Assembly: GCA_902464635.1 (NCBI GenBank)
Contig: CABQKC010000027.1
Coordinates: forward strand, 1 to 22,432
Direction: 5' to 3'
Origin: an uncultured Caryophanales bacterium
Lineage (GTDB): Bacteria; Bacillota_I; Bacilli_A; RFN20; CAG-826
Length of the DNA: 22,432 nucleotides
Shown here: positions 6,677 to 15,600 of the stretch, piece by piece
Numbering within the stretch: position 1 is the first letter of the stretch
How the letters are laid out: each line of letters starts with the position of its first letter
Notes under the pieces: model-generated
The model's input: the letters and a program-made list of their open reading frames with translations, nothing else
Told to the model about the DNA's origin: nothing
Database searches by the model: none
Made by a program: the position numbers and the translations under genes

Positions 6677-8595
6677 TAATCAATCCTCGTGAAAATATGA
6701 TGGGTTAATTCTTTAGGGAGGTACACTTTTATAGTAGGCTTGCCATTAGAAAGATATATTGTTGCATTTTCAGGAGTCTCGTTATCATAGTCATTTGTAT
6801 CTGTGGAATATCCGCAGTAATTGCTGCTCCAATTGACCAATGACAATTGGGCGTCTTTGATATAAGCATAGGTGAAGGTATCCGTATAAGATTTTCCGTC
6901 GCTTGCTTTTTCCACGCAAACCCCGGCTCCATTTTCGTTAAACGTTAAGGTTCTAGTATAGCTAGTATAAAGAGTGTTTTTGTATTCAAAACTATGCCCA
7001 ACTACATTTGCATTAAACCATTCTAAATCAATCTTTACTTGGCATTCTAAATTAAGCGTCTTGCTTATTTCAGGATGTGAAATCGATTTAACGGTTATAG
7101 AAGTCTTGCCTTCAGCGACTCCAGTTACATTTACTTTTGAAGTGGCTGCATCAAAAGTAGCGGATATTATTTTTGGGTTAGCAGAACTTACTTCTATATC
7201 TTGATCAACTCCAGATGGGAATAGTTTGGCCTCGAAAGAAAGGGTATCTCCTAGTGGAACAATGTTATTTGGAATGGCAAATTGATCAACATAGATTGAA
7301 GTTGGCTTTGATGGCTTTATGGTCAAAACTAAATCAATGGTCTTATTATCCCAAACACCATCTTCTCCCTTTCCAAAATAAGTGAAAGTAATAGTCACTG
7401 TTCCTTCTTTTTTAGGCTCGATAATTCCAGTTTTCTCATCAATTGAAGCAATTGTTTTGTCGCTAGTTTCAGTTGGGACTAATGTTTTTAAATCAAAATC
7501 GACTGCAGTAGATGGAATATAAGTAACTGGATAGGCACGTAGATATTGATTCTTATCTTTATCTAATCTAGTCGCATCGACATCATTTCCAAATGTATCA
7601 ATAAACTTTGCCTCTTTAATCTCGCTTAGGAAATATAAGGTTGGATCAAAAGCATCTTCAGTTGGACTAACTCTATCGTTATATTCGATAACGGCTTCAA
7701 AAGAATCTTTCTTGACGCTTCTATCTTCCTCGCTACGGTAATCACTAGTTATAGTTTCATATTTAAGAGATGTTAACCTTGAATGATTAATTACAAATAC
7801 ACACGATTCTTCTATTTTGGTAGTCATTCCATCGTCAGTAGTCTCATAACTTAATGAGGTGGAATATTTATTTCCTTCTTCAGTAGAGGTGACTACAAAA
7901 GTTTCAACTCCAGTTTGAGCTGCATAATTGTTCATTAAGTTATTTGCAATATAGGTTGCAGTTTTATAAGAGCAATCTAGAGTTGAGGATAATCCTTTGT
8001 CTGCTTCTAGAACATAACTTCCTTCTGCTAGGTTATTCGAAGTAGCGATATCTTTATTAGCGACGACAAATTTCCTTGAAGTAGAAGAATCTCTTAAAGG
8101 AAAATTAGAAGAAATTTCTGCTACATATTGAAGATCATAAAGACCGACATTATTGTTATCTTCCCTAATTTTATCGCTTTTATAGGCAACTCTTTGATTA
8201 ATTGTATCAAAAAGATATTCTTCCTTATTATTTACTAAATCAGTTTTGTATATATTTGTTTGTCCATATCCACTTAAATCATTATAGATTTCCCTAGTAG
8301 TGGTCTTTTTGGTAATGGTTTTATCATCTCTATTGCTAATTTCAATCGCAGTTTCTTTTGATGCAAAATCACCTTCGTTATTTCTATATAAACCTGCTAA
8401 TTGCTTAATTGCATCATTAAAGCTAATTGTCTTTTCTTCTACAGTTGAACTTGATTCAGTTACTGTCTCAGTTGTAGTGGTTTCCTTGCTAGTATTTGTA
8501 TCTTCTTCAGTAGAAGATTGACTAGAAGTGGGCTTACATCCAATTAAGGCAATGGATGATAATGCAAGTAATGTGGCTCTTAATTCTCTTTTCAT
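6676..8595 (-). CDS. Large surface lipoprotein with Big_2-like Ig domains
   Basis: 639 residues. Lipoprotein signal peptide with lipobox LIGC (Cys near residue 20) and an acidic Ser/Thr linker to about residue 55. Residues about 56-320 form a beta-rich domain of unknown family, ending with a strand pair (SFEAVIEYND) and DAFDPTLYFL. Two bacterial Ig-like (Big_2) segments follow: about 335-430, containing DEKTGIIEPKKEGTVTITF, and about 430-525, containing the VPLGDTLSFEAKLFPSG entry strand and GVAEGKTSITVKS exit. Residues about 526-639 form a small C-terminal beta domain (GHSFEYKN, TLTFNENGAG) that may be lipocalin-like. The weak SD (AGG, about 9 nt upstream) contrasts with the strong promoter above it. 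Likely an extracellular adhesin or ligand-binding protein; ligand unknown. Confidence 0.8.
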   Translation of the reverse strand: MKRELRATLLALSSIALIGCKPTSSQSSTEEDTNTSKETTTTETVTESSSTVEEKTISFNDAIKQLAGLYRNNEGDFASKETAIEISNRDDKTITKKTTTREIYNDLSGYGQTNIYKTDLVNNKEEYLFDTINQRVAYKSDKIREDNNNVGLYDLQYVAEISSNFPLRDSSTSRKFVVANKDIATSNNLAEGSYVLEADKGLSSTLDCSYKTATYIANNLMNNYAAQTGVETFVVTSTEEGNKYSTSLSYETTDDGMTTKIEESCVFVINHSRLTSLKYETITSDYRSEEDRSVKKDSFEAVIEYNDRVSPTEDAFDPTLYFLSEIKEAKFIDTFGNDVDATRLDKDKNQYLRAYPVTYIPSTAVDFDLKTLVPTETSDKTIASIDEKTGIIEPKKEGTVTITFTYFGKGEDGVWDNKTIDLVLTIKPSKPTSIYVDQFAIPNNIVPLGDTLSFEAKLFPSGVDQDIEVSSANPKIISATFDAATSKVNVTGVAEGKTSITVKSISHPEISKTLNLECQVKIDLEWFNANVVGHSFEYKNTLYTSYTRTLTFNENGAGVCVEKASDGKSYTDTFTYAYIKDAQLSLVNWSSNYCGYSTDTNDYDNETPENATIYLSNGKPTIKVYLPKELTHHIFTRID

Positions 8596-8639
8596 AATTG
8601 TTACCTGGTTAGTTAAATAAAATATTTAATATCTAGAGT

Positions 8640-8667
8640 ATTAGAAAGCAAATAGAAAACTAGTCAA
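8640..8667 (-). promoter_or_regulatory. Promoter of the minus-strand lipoprotein operon
   Basis: On the minus strand, TTGACT (8667-8662), a 16-nt spacer and TCTAAT (8645-8640), both 5 of 6 to consensus. Initiation near 8633 gives a leader of about 38 nt to the ATG at 8595. Confidence 0.6.
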
Positions 8668-8703
8668 CTCTTTTTTATAGTTTTGATTTATATTTTGCTT
8701 AAT

Positions 8704-10032
8704 TTACCAATCAAGCGAATCAATATTTGTTAAAAAGTCCATCAAGCGTATTCTTAAGAACCCTTCTTTGGTGTAGTAATGGAGCCCTTCGTTTTTGACT
8801 ACGATTACTTTTTTAAAAGAATCAGGAATATTCCTAATGGATTCGTATTCTTGCTCTTTTTTCTTTTCGTTTCCAATTTCTAATGCGACTTGTACGTAAT
8901 AGGTTTTACTTCCTTTATTGGCTACAAAATCGCATTCAGTGTCCTTTTCTGCATATATCCAGTTGCCATTCTTGTCTTTTCTATTTGTTTTTTCTTTGAT
9001 CTTAACAACTCCTACATCGACATTAAATCCACGGTAACGGAGCTCATTAAAAACAATGTTTTCTATTATGTCGGTTTCATCTATTTCCCTATAGTTCAAT
9101 ATAGCATTTCTTATCCCAATATCTTCAAAATAGATTTTATAGGGAGAACCGATATATGCCCTTCCTTTAATATCATAACGTAAGGCTTTTTTTAATAGAA
9201 AAGCATCCTCAAACCAATCGATGTAGTTACCTATTACGTTTCTAGATAGGGAAATGTTGTATCTGGCTTTGAAGGTATTTTCTATTCTTGTTGGGTTTAT
9301 AGGTGTTGAAATCATCGATGCTATAGCTTCTAGGGTTTCATCTAGATTCTCTTCTTCTACCTTTGGATGACGAGCTTTTACATCGCTAAGATATGTATCT
9401 TTATAAATGCTTATAGATTGCGATACTTTTTCTTCATCATTAGTTTGAAGCTGTACTAAAGGAATGCCTCCATATCTTTCATATACACTAAATGCTTCAT
9501 TTTTATTTAAATCAACCCCGGTCAAGAATTCGGAGAAAGTAAGTGGCAATAAGTGAATACGAGAACTACGACCTCCGAATTCTGTATCAATTTCTGAAGA
9601 GAGCAAATGCGAATTGCTTCCTGTTACATATATTTCGTATTCTTCGTGCCTGGCAAATCCATTTAAGACCCTTACAAAGTTTTCTAGATTTTGTATTTCG
9701 TCAAGGAGCAAGTAATATTTCCCAGGATTTTTAGTGAATTGTTTGATATACGAAAGGAATTTCCTGTTATTAACTACTTGTTGCCCATCAATAGTTTTAG
9801 TAGTAGGCTGATCAATTAAATATTCATCAAGCAAAACAATGTCATCTTCGCTATCGAATGCAAATCTTATTATTTGGTTCTTATTTACCTTCTTTTCATT
9901 TAAAAGATAGTTATAGAAAATAGTGTTCAAAAGATAAGATTTTCCGCTTCTTCTAATTCCGGTAATGACTTTAATTAAATGGTTTCCATCTAAGTCGATT
10001 AATTTATTTAAATACTTATCTCTTTTAAACAT
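8704..10032 (-). CDS. AAA-family ATPase with C-terminal DUF4143 domain
   Basis: 442 residues from ATG at 10032 (MFKRDKYLNKLID). An in-frame start at 10095 is rejected because homology starts at MFKRD and the promoter -10 lies downstream of 10095. The N-terminal AAA_14 ATPase has Walker A TGIRRSGKSY (about residues 25-34), Walker B KYYLLLDEIQNL (about 110) and sensor GSNSHLLSSE with GGRSSRIHLLPLTFSEFL, a segment characteristic of this family. A winged-helix-like middle follows. The C-terminal DUF4143 part has ECDFVANKGSKTYYVQVALE, the degenerate PD-(D/E)xK-like core of the family. Such proteins are common and multicopy in anaerobic Firmicutes and Bacteroidetes; their role is unknown. The gene is monocistronic, with a promoter flanked by palindromes. 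Confidence 0.85.
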   Translation of the reverse strand: MFKRDKYLNKLIDLDGNHLIKVITGIRRSGKSYLLNTIFYNYLLNEKKVNKNQIIRFAFDSEDDIVLLDEYLIDQPTTKTIDGQQVVNNRKFLSYIKQFTKNPGKYYLLLDEIQNLENFVRVLNGFARHEEYEIYVTGSNSHLLSSEIDTEFGGRSSRIHLLPLTFSEFLTGVDLNKNEAFSVYERYGGIPLVQLQTNDEEKVSQSISIYKDTYLSDVKARHPKVEEENLDETLEAIASMISTPINPTRIENTFKARYNISLSRNVIGNYIDWFEDAFLLKKALRYDIKGRAYIGSPYKIYFEDIGIRNAILNYREIDETDIIENIVFNELRYRGFNVDVGVVKIKEKTNRKDKNGNWIYAEKDTECDFVANKGSKTYYVQVALEIGNEKKKEQEYESIRNIPDSFKKVIVVKNEGLHYYTKEGFLRIRLMDFLTNIDSLDW

Positions 10033-10050
10033 ATGGCTTTCACTTTCTTT

Positions 10051-10133
10051 CAGTACTGAGATTTTTGTTAAGTTAATTATAAACGAAAAATCCATTTAGT
10101 GAAAGCATATCCTTAACAAAAACCTCAGTACTG
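10051..10133. repeat. Inverted repeat pair (22 nt, 21 matches) around the ATPase promoter
   Basis: The left arm 10051-10072 and right arm 10112-10133 are reverse complements with one mismatch. Each arm contains the palindrome TCAGTACTGA (extended to CTCAGTACTGAG at 10124-10135) plus a GTTAAG/CTTAAC end. A second, shorter pair lies interleaved with it: ATATGGCTTTCACT at 10031-10044 and AGTGAAAGCATAT at 10098-10110. The order is A-B-A'-B', so this is not a simple cruciform. The palindrome centres are 75 nt apart. Probable operator array for a dimeric regulator; a mobile-element end is the alternative. Confidence 0.75.
10076..10103 (-). promoter_or_regulatory. Promoter of the DUF4143 ATPase gene
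   Basis: On the minus strand, TTCACT (10103-10098, 4 of 6), a 16-nt spacer and a perfect TATAAT (10081-10076). Initiation near 10069 gives a leader of about 37 nt. The promoter sits exactly between the two 22-nt inverted arms. Confidence 0.6.
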
Positions 10134-10160
10134 AGTAAATATGTAAGGCAAACACGTCTT

Positions 10161-10210
10161 TTACTTTTGACTTTGTGTCATCTTTGGCTGAAATTACTTT
10201 TGATTTTGTG
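10161..10210. repeat. Direct repeat pair TTACTTTTGAYTTTGTG
   Basis: Two 17-nt copies at 10161-10177 and 10194-10210 match at 16 positions and are 33 nt apart start to start, about three helical turns. They lie between the divergent promoters, so they may be regulator sites. Confidence 0.55.
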
Positions 10211-10323
10211 CATTCTCACATTTGTTTTTTTGCCAAAAAACGGCTTGTTATCGGCTAAAAGAGTTTGAAGATATATTTGCTTTTGATATCATTTCATAAA
10301 ACATTATTTGATTCATCAATTCC

Positions 10324-10351
10324 TTGACAGCATATTTCTTTGCTGTAACTT
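10324..10351 (+). promoter_or_regulatory. Promoter candidate for lipoprotein gene at 10373
   Basis: A perfect TTGACA at 10324-10329, 16 nt, then TAACTT at 10346-10351 (weak, 3 of 6). The inverted repeat ACAGCA (10327-10332) / TGCTGT (10341-10346) overlaps the -35 and spacer and could be an operator. The SD AAGGAG lies 8 nt or so before the ATG. Confidence 0.45.
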
Positions 10352-10372
10352 ATCTCTTCGTAAGGAGCACGT

Positions 10373-11305
10373 ATGTCTAGATTAATAAAACCCTTAATAA
10401 TAACTCTTCTATCTATTTCTTTGTTTTCCTGTGCGAATAATAGCAGTGATTCTTCTTCAATAGAAATTACCACGTCTTCTATAAATGAGGAATTGGCTAT
10501 AATTCCAGTTTCTTCAATTTATCCAGGTGAACAAATCCAACTAGAAGCAAAGAAAGGGGATAAGAAAGTCGATGCATCTTTTGAATTAATTAATCCTAGT
10601 AAGACATCTACTTTAACTAGTGATGGCTTGTTTTATGCAGGAACTACTCCTGGGACATATCAAATAAAGGCTAGCTTTGAATCAGAAGTATCCAATATAG
10701 AAGTAGTTGTAGATACTCCTATTTTAGATGATGAAGTGCTTGGTATTCCTGCCTCTTATAAAACTAGTCTTAAACTAGAAGGCTCTTTAGCAGGTGCTCT
10801 AGCAGTAAAAGAAGTATCTGTTGAATTTGTTAAAGACAAGGGCATGTATATTAGCCTTGGAGATGGGGGAGTCTATATTGAAGATGGGGTTTGTTATAAC
10901 TATCTAGTAGAAGATAATAAGGCTACATTTACATATGAGACTGATAATGATAAAGAAGCTACTCCTGAAGTAATAAATGCAACATTTGATCTAAAAGGAG
11001 CGATTAATTCATCTCGTTATGAATATCTTACTTATCTAAAATCTAGCAATGAATTCATATTCCAGATGAATAAAGAAGCTGCGAATAATACAGTTGCTGA
11101 ATATGGATTATTCTTCTATATGGGTTTATTGCAGATGGAAGTCAATGCTGCCGTTATAGGTATTAATCCAGCTGATTTTACTTTTACCAATCTATATGGA
11201 GTAAAAGAAGGGAAACTATACAATTTAAATTTGACTCCAATTGAAAAATTATCGGTTGAACCGATAGTGGGGCTACATTTACCTGTAACATCTCAAACTG
11301 CTTAA
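10373..11305 (+). CDS. Surface lipoprotein with N-terminal Ig-like domain (paralogue of next gene)
   Basis: 310 residues. Signal peptide with lipobox LFSC (Cys near residue 20), a short Ser/Thr linker to about 40, then a Big_2-like domain (about 40-115) with YPGEQIQLEAKKGD and SDGLFYAGTTPGTYQIKAS. A beta-rich domain follows (about 116-310), starting LGIPASYKTSLKLEG and containing KEVSVEFVKDKGMYIS. It aligns over nearly its whole length with the next lipoprotein (for example VPSSWRATVALEG and GTVEFVEGKGVLLT there), so the two come from a duplication. It has its own promoter and SD (TAAGGAG). No enzymatic motif was seen and the ligand is unknown. Confidence 0.8.
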   Translation: MSRLIKPLIITLLSISLFSCANNSSDSSSIEITTSSINEELAIIPVSSIYPGEQIQLEAKKGDKKVDASFELINPSKTSTLTSDGLFYAGTTPGTYQIKASFESEVSNIEVVVDTPILDDEVLGIPASYKTSLKLEGSLAGALAVKEVSVEFVKDKGMYISLGDGGVYIEDGVCYNYLVEDNKATFTYETDNDKEATPEVINATFDLKGAINSSRYEYLTYLKSSNEFIFQMNKEAANNTVAEYGLFFYMGLLQMEVNAAVIGINPADFTFTNLYGVKEGKLYNLNLTPIEKLSVEPIVGLHLPVTSQTA

Positions 11306-11328
11306 AAATCCCCTATTAATTATCGGTT
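11251..11328 (+). promoter_or_regulatory. Overlapping alternative hairpins at the gene end
   Basis: ATCGG at 11251-11255 pairs with CCGAT at 11261-11265, extendable to 8 bp, inside the last codons. The right arm plus GTGGGG (11259-11272) can instead pair with CCCCTATTAATTATCGGTT (11310-11328) after the stop. A T-rich run (ATTATTTTTTC) follows. The two structures exclude each other, so this may be a termination or 3'-end element. Confidence 0.3.
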
Positions 11329-11392
11329 TCAATTATTTTTTCTATGTTAACCTTAAAATAACTTAAAAACAGGTATAAAGGTATATTTGCCT

Positions 11393-11420
11393 AAAAAGTC
11401 CCTTGAAATGGGGATTTTTT
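11393..11420 (+). terminator. Intrinsic terminator-like hairpin
   Basis: AAAAAGTCCC (11393-11402) pairs with GGGATTTTTT (11411-11420) with one G-U pair and an 8-nt loop, ending in a T-run. It lies about 90 nt after the lipoprotein stop and before the next promoter. Confidence 0.55.
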
Positions 11421-11455
11421 ATTAATTTTGGTAAAAATATTATAAATATTCGTTG

Positions 11456-11483
11456 TTGACTACTTTTATACCAAACTTAATTT
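11456..11483 (+). promoter_or_regulatory. Promoter candidate for lipoprotein/exoprotein pair
   Basis: TTGACT at 11456-11461 (5 of 6), 16 nt, then TAATTT at 11478-11483 (weak). It precedes the strong SD AGGAG (11501-11505) of the lipoprotein gene starting at 11511. Confidence 0.4.
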
Positions 11484-11510
11484 ATGGAAATCAAAGCGAA
11501 AGGAGCTTAC

Positions 11511-12620
11511 ATGAAAAATAATTATAAATTGGTATTATGCTTGGCTTCTTCCTTGCTCCTAATGGGTTGTGGAAACTCGAGAAGTAGTTCTACTACAGAA
11601 GATACCGGGACAAGTGAAGTAACAAATACAGATACTAAAGTTACTACGACTGAAACAACTACAGTTACTACGACTGAAACAACTACCCAAACAACTGAAG
11701 AAGTAGTTGTTACCATTGATGAGGTCGCACCTCTTTTACCTGGAAAGAGTGTTCAGTTAGTCGCTAAAGTCAAAGGGGAAGCAGTTGCCGCTACTTGGGA
11801 AATGGTTACAACAGGTACCGAATCCGAAGTTAGTGCAACTGGCTTATTCAAAGCAGGTGCTTATGCAGAGACAGTTGAAGTAAAGGCTAGTTATGAAGGG
11901 GCTAGCGCGACTACTACTGTTACTGTTGCTGCACCAACTCTAGATGAAGCCAAAATCAATGTTCCTTCTTCTTGGAGAGCTACAGTTGCTCTAGAAGGGG
12001 AAACTGATGCAAAACAAACTGTCGGAACTGTAGAATTTGTCGAAGGCAAAGGTGTCTTGTTAACTTCTGCTACCGAAAACAAGAGCGTTGGTTATCTAAT
12101 TGAAGAAGGTGAAGTCTATCAATTCAGTGGAGATTTAACCAAGGCTACATTCAATTATGTTGCTAATAAGATCTCTCCAACAACTACAAAAGAAGACGTT
12201 GCCAAGTTATTTAGCTTAAGTGCTGCCGTCCGTGTCAATGAACTAAAATTCTTCGGCTTAAACGAAGAAAACAATACTTATGAATTTGATCCTCATTATA
12301 GTGAAACATATGAAGATTCTGCTATTGAATCATTAGTGTATTTTTTCTCTCTCGATAAGCTTGGATTCAATTCATTCACTGTTATTATTGATGCTGAAAC
12401 ATTGGCATTTAAGGATATTACCCTTCTTGCTTTAGATGATGAAGATCAAGAAACCGCTAGAATGGAATTAGGCATTACTGCTATCGAAGATTTCTCTATT
12501 ACTGTTACGGGTGAACATGTTAGCGATGGTGGAGAAGGAACTGGTGGGGTCGAAGAACCATTCGAACCAGATCCAGTTACACCTACCCCTGATGCCCCAG
12601 CTACTGGAGAAGGAGAATAA
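11511..12620 (+). CDS. Surface lipoprotein with Thr-rich repeat linker and Ig-like domain
   Basis: 369 residues from ATG at 11511. AGGAG at 11501-11505 and the immediately following Lys-rich signal peptide decide this start over an in-frame ATG at 11484. Lipobox LMGC (Cys near residue 20). A long Thr/Glu/Val linker (about 21-65) is encoded in part by a 24-bp tandem duplication. A Big_2-like domain (about 66-140; PLLPGKSVQLVAKVKG, SATGLFKAGAYAETVEVKAS) and a beta-rich domain (about 145-340) match the preceding lipoprotein. The C-terminus is an acidic, Gly/Pro-rich tail (GGEGTGGVEEPFEPDPVTP) absent from the paralogue. The giant exoprotein gene begins 5 nt downstream with its SD at the end of this gene, so they are co-expressed and may form a surface complex. 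Confidence 0.85.
   Translation: MKNNYKLVLCLASSLLLMGCGNSRSSSTTEDTGTSEVTNTDTKVTTTETTTVTTTETTTQTTEEVVVTIDEVAPLLPGKSVQLVAKVKGEAVAATWEMVTTGTESEVSATGLFKAGAYAETVEVKASYEGASATTTVTVAAPTLDEAKINVPSSWRATVALEGETDAKQTVGTVEFVEGKGVLLTSATENKSVGYLIEEGEVYQFSGDLTKATFNYVANKISPTTTKEDVAKLFSLSAAVRVNELKFFGLNEENNTYEFDPHYSETYEDSAIESLVYFFSLDKLGFNSFTVIIDAETLAFKDITLLALDDEDQETARMELGITAIEDFSITVTGEHVSDGGEGTGGVEEPFEPDPVTPTPDAPATGEGE
11640..11686 (+). repeat. Tandem 24-bp repeat in lipoprotein linker
   Basis: Two head-to-tail copies (11640-11663 and 11664-11686, identical over 23 bases) starting GTTACTACGACTGAAAC. Each encodes VTTTETTT. The unit is a multiple of three, so slippage would change linker length without a frameshift. 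Confidence 0.85.
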
Positions 12621-12625
12621 TTATT

Positions 12626-15600
12626 ATGAAAAAGAAAACATTATTAATAGTCTCTACCTCCTTTGCCCTTGGAGTTGGAGTTATCGGGTCCGGCGTTGGT
12701 GCTTTGTTACATCAAAAAGCCAGTACTCCTGGCGTTATGGAAGATGCTACTCTTCCTAGCGATGAAATCGGTGCAAGGGTTAGACTTGGTGCCGAAGGTG
12801 ATGCAGCTACTGATCCAACTGTAGCTGCCCCAACTTTCGTCAGCACTCTTGGATATAGATTAATTGATGAAGAAAGTGGTGCTAAATCAATCCGTGTCTA
12901 TGCCGTTTTGAATGGATATAAAGGATTAAATAGTGCTTCCGTTACTAGAAAAGTCGAAGATTCAACCGGTGCTTCCGTCATGAAAGAAAAGACTATCGAA
13001 TTTGGATATGTCTATTCTTCAATCAAAGATGCTGAATCCGTTACTTGGGATGATGCTTTACCAGCAGAAACTGATACAACCAAGAATTACTTTGTTGTAT
13101 TCACTTTAAAGAATATCCCAGAAGCCCACTGGCTAGACAAATTAAGCGTTACATTTGCCGTTGATAATGGTGCAATCGTTAAAAGTGCCGAAGCCCTTGC
13201 TAATGTCAAAGGCTTAATGGAAAAGGAAGCTGGTGTCGGTGTTACTCTTACCCAAGCTGAAAGTGGCGTTATCTTTGCGATGGGAGAGCATAAATCCATT
13301 ACCGAAGCTGTCGTTCCTGAAAATTATTATACATATGAAGGGCATGTTGCTACCTTTGTTGGAAAAGTTACTAGATTAGGCGATCCAACAGTCTTGAATA
13401 CTGGCGCTTTCGAAGGCTGTGCTTCTTTAACTAGCGTAACTCTTCCTGATACCATCGCCGAAATGGGTGGATGGACATTCGGAAATGCTTCAAAATTAAC
13501 TACAATTAGACTTCCACGTGATTTAAGAACAGTACGTTCCAATTGCTGGAGCAGCAATTCTTTTAAAACGATATATTGGGATGCCGTCAATTTTGTTAAT
13601 GATGAAGATGCTACAATCACTGCACAACTAGACGAAATAGTTATTTCTGAAAACGTTCAATCATTGCCAAACAAATTCCTTTATTCGACTTCTTCTGTTA
13701 AGAAAGTTGTATTCAAGGGAACCACAGAACAATGGGAAGCTTTGAAAACTGAGGCTAATAAGGATAATGGCTTATTTATTGATAATGTCGTTACTTCAGA
13801 TAACTCTTACATTGTTACTTACCATTTACCAGAAGGTGTTACCTTGAATGGTCAATCCGGTGTAGTTAAGGCTGAATTCATCAAAGGGAAAACCGTTGAT
13901 TATGGCATGGCCGTGAAAGAGGGATTTAGATTTGGTGGATGGTATACCGATGAAGCTTTATCTACTCCATTAGACACAGCAACTCCAGTAACAACAAACT
14001 TAGATTTATATCCTAAGTTTACTGAATTTGGTCCTGGTGTTTCTGAGGCTAAGCCAATTGTCTTGGGCGAAGGAAACACAACATTTACTGAATCCCTAGT
14101 CCCTGGATATGAAGAGGTTTACCTTAAATATACTGCTCCGGCCGATGCAGTCGCTGGATGGCGTTATGTAAGAATTAATAAAGATACATCCGTAACTAAT
14201 ACTGATTTGTCTATCGATGTTTCTTCCTTAGGAAATCAAAAACTATTCTTCTATAAAGATTCTGCTTCTACTGAAAATGCAATTGCCGAATCTAGCACGT
14301 CCTATTTAACGGATACTGCTAAAGTTCAGCGTGTCAGCGGAGATGATGGCTATAAGAGAGTCTGGGTCGAACCAGGGCAAACCTATGTCATAGTCGCTGA
14401 TGCCTACTATAGTACTTTCTATCCAGAAAGGCATTGGTATGGCGATTTGGTAATCGAATGGAGCAAAGCCGAAAATGATACAATTGCTACTGCAGCTAGC
14501 ATTGCTTTCCAAGAAGAAAAAGTAGTCAAGCCAGCATTCAGAGGTGCTCCTGCTACTCTATATAAGTACATTCCAACCGCTGATCAATCAGTTGCTATGT
14601 ATTTAACCAGCTACAATCAATTAGGCGGTGTATTGCATTGCTATGATGCAACTAGTGAAACTCCAGTTGAGGTTGATTCTGTTAGCTATAAATATCAATC
14701 CGGCGCAGCTGTTGCCGAAAATAAGAGGTCTATTAAATTAACCGCTGATCATACCTATATATTCTATGTAGATGCCTATGATGGTGCTACTGATGAAAAG
14801 TATCTATCCTTCAGGATTGATAACCCACCAGCTGGCGGAGAACTATCTAATCCAATTGCCTATACATTTGGAAGTGAAGTAACTGTTGAGCAAGTTGCTG
14901 ACATTGATGTGTTCTATTCATTTACCCTAGAAGCCGAGCAAACCGTTAATATTTCAATTAATGGTGGCTCTTATTATACAGCTAAATACTTAAAACTTCT
15001 TGGTACTGATGGAACTGAAGTCGCGGATGCAGGAGATGAAGTTCCTGAACGTGAAGGATCTGGCTGGTATGCTGAAGAATATTATGGACGTATTGCATTG
15101 TCACTTACTAAAAAGCTTCCTGCCGGTACTTACGTTATTAAGACTGGTTATGTCTCTGGTTCATCTTTCTCTAGCTTCAAATTGACTTCTAAAGTCATGC
15201 AACCTGGCGAAACAATTTATAATCCATTGACTGCCGAAGTTAGTAGTGAAGGTGTCACTACACTTAACGCTACTAGTGCTGGTACATTCTATCAAATAAG
15301 TGCCACCCAAGCTGGTTTTATGCAATTTAATGTTGCTGCTACCGGAAGTGGTAAACTCTATTTGGTCGATAGTACTGGAAAGACGATTTCTACTGCTACT
15401 AATGGCCAATCCTTCTACAAGAGTGTCAGTGCTGGCGATACCCTTCTACTTAAGGCTGCCGATGCTGCAGACACATTAACTGTTACTATTACTTATCCAA
15501 GCGAAATACACGATGGTAAGAGTAGAGAAACTGCTTATAACCTAGCTCTTCCTACATCTGGCGAAACCGTTGACATCACCTTTGCTAGCGGTAGAACTAG

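Larger units (their letters stand above)
10033..10372. other. Divergent intergenic regulatory region (340 nt)
   Basis: No credible gene. It lies between the leftward ATPase gene and the rightward lipoprotein gene. It holds the ATPase promoter within a nested inverted-repeat array (10031-10135), a 17-nt direct repeat pair (10161-10177 and 10194-10210) and the lipoprotein promoter (10324-10351) with its own small inverted repeat. Confidence 0.6.

Noticed and set aside
10051..10133. Inverted repeats as ends of a small transposable element (MITE)
   Set aside because: Only 39 nt lie between the arms, they contain a functional-looking promoter, and no target-site duplication is visible. It cannot be fully excluded.
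11522..11716. Val-rich frame on the minus strand opposite the Thr linker
   Set aside because: It is the complement of the Thr-rich repeat coding sequence and has no SD or family resemblance.
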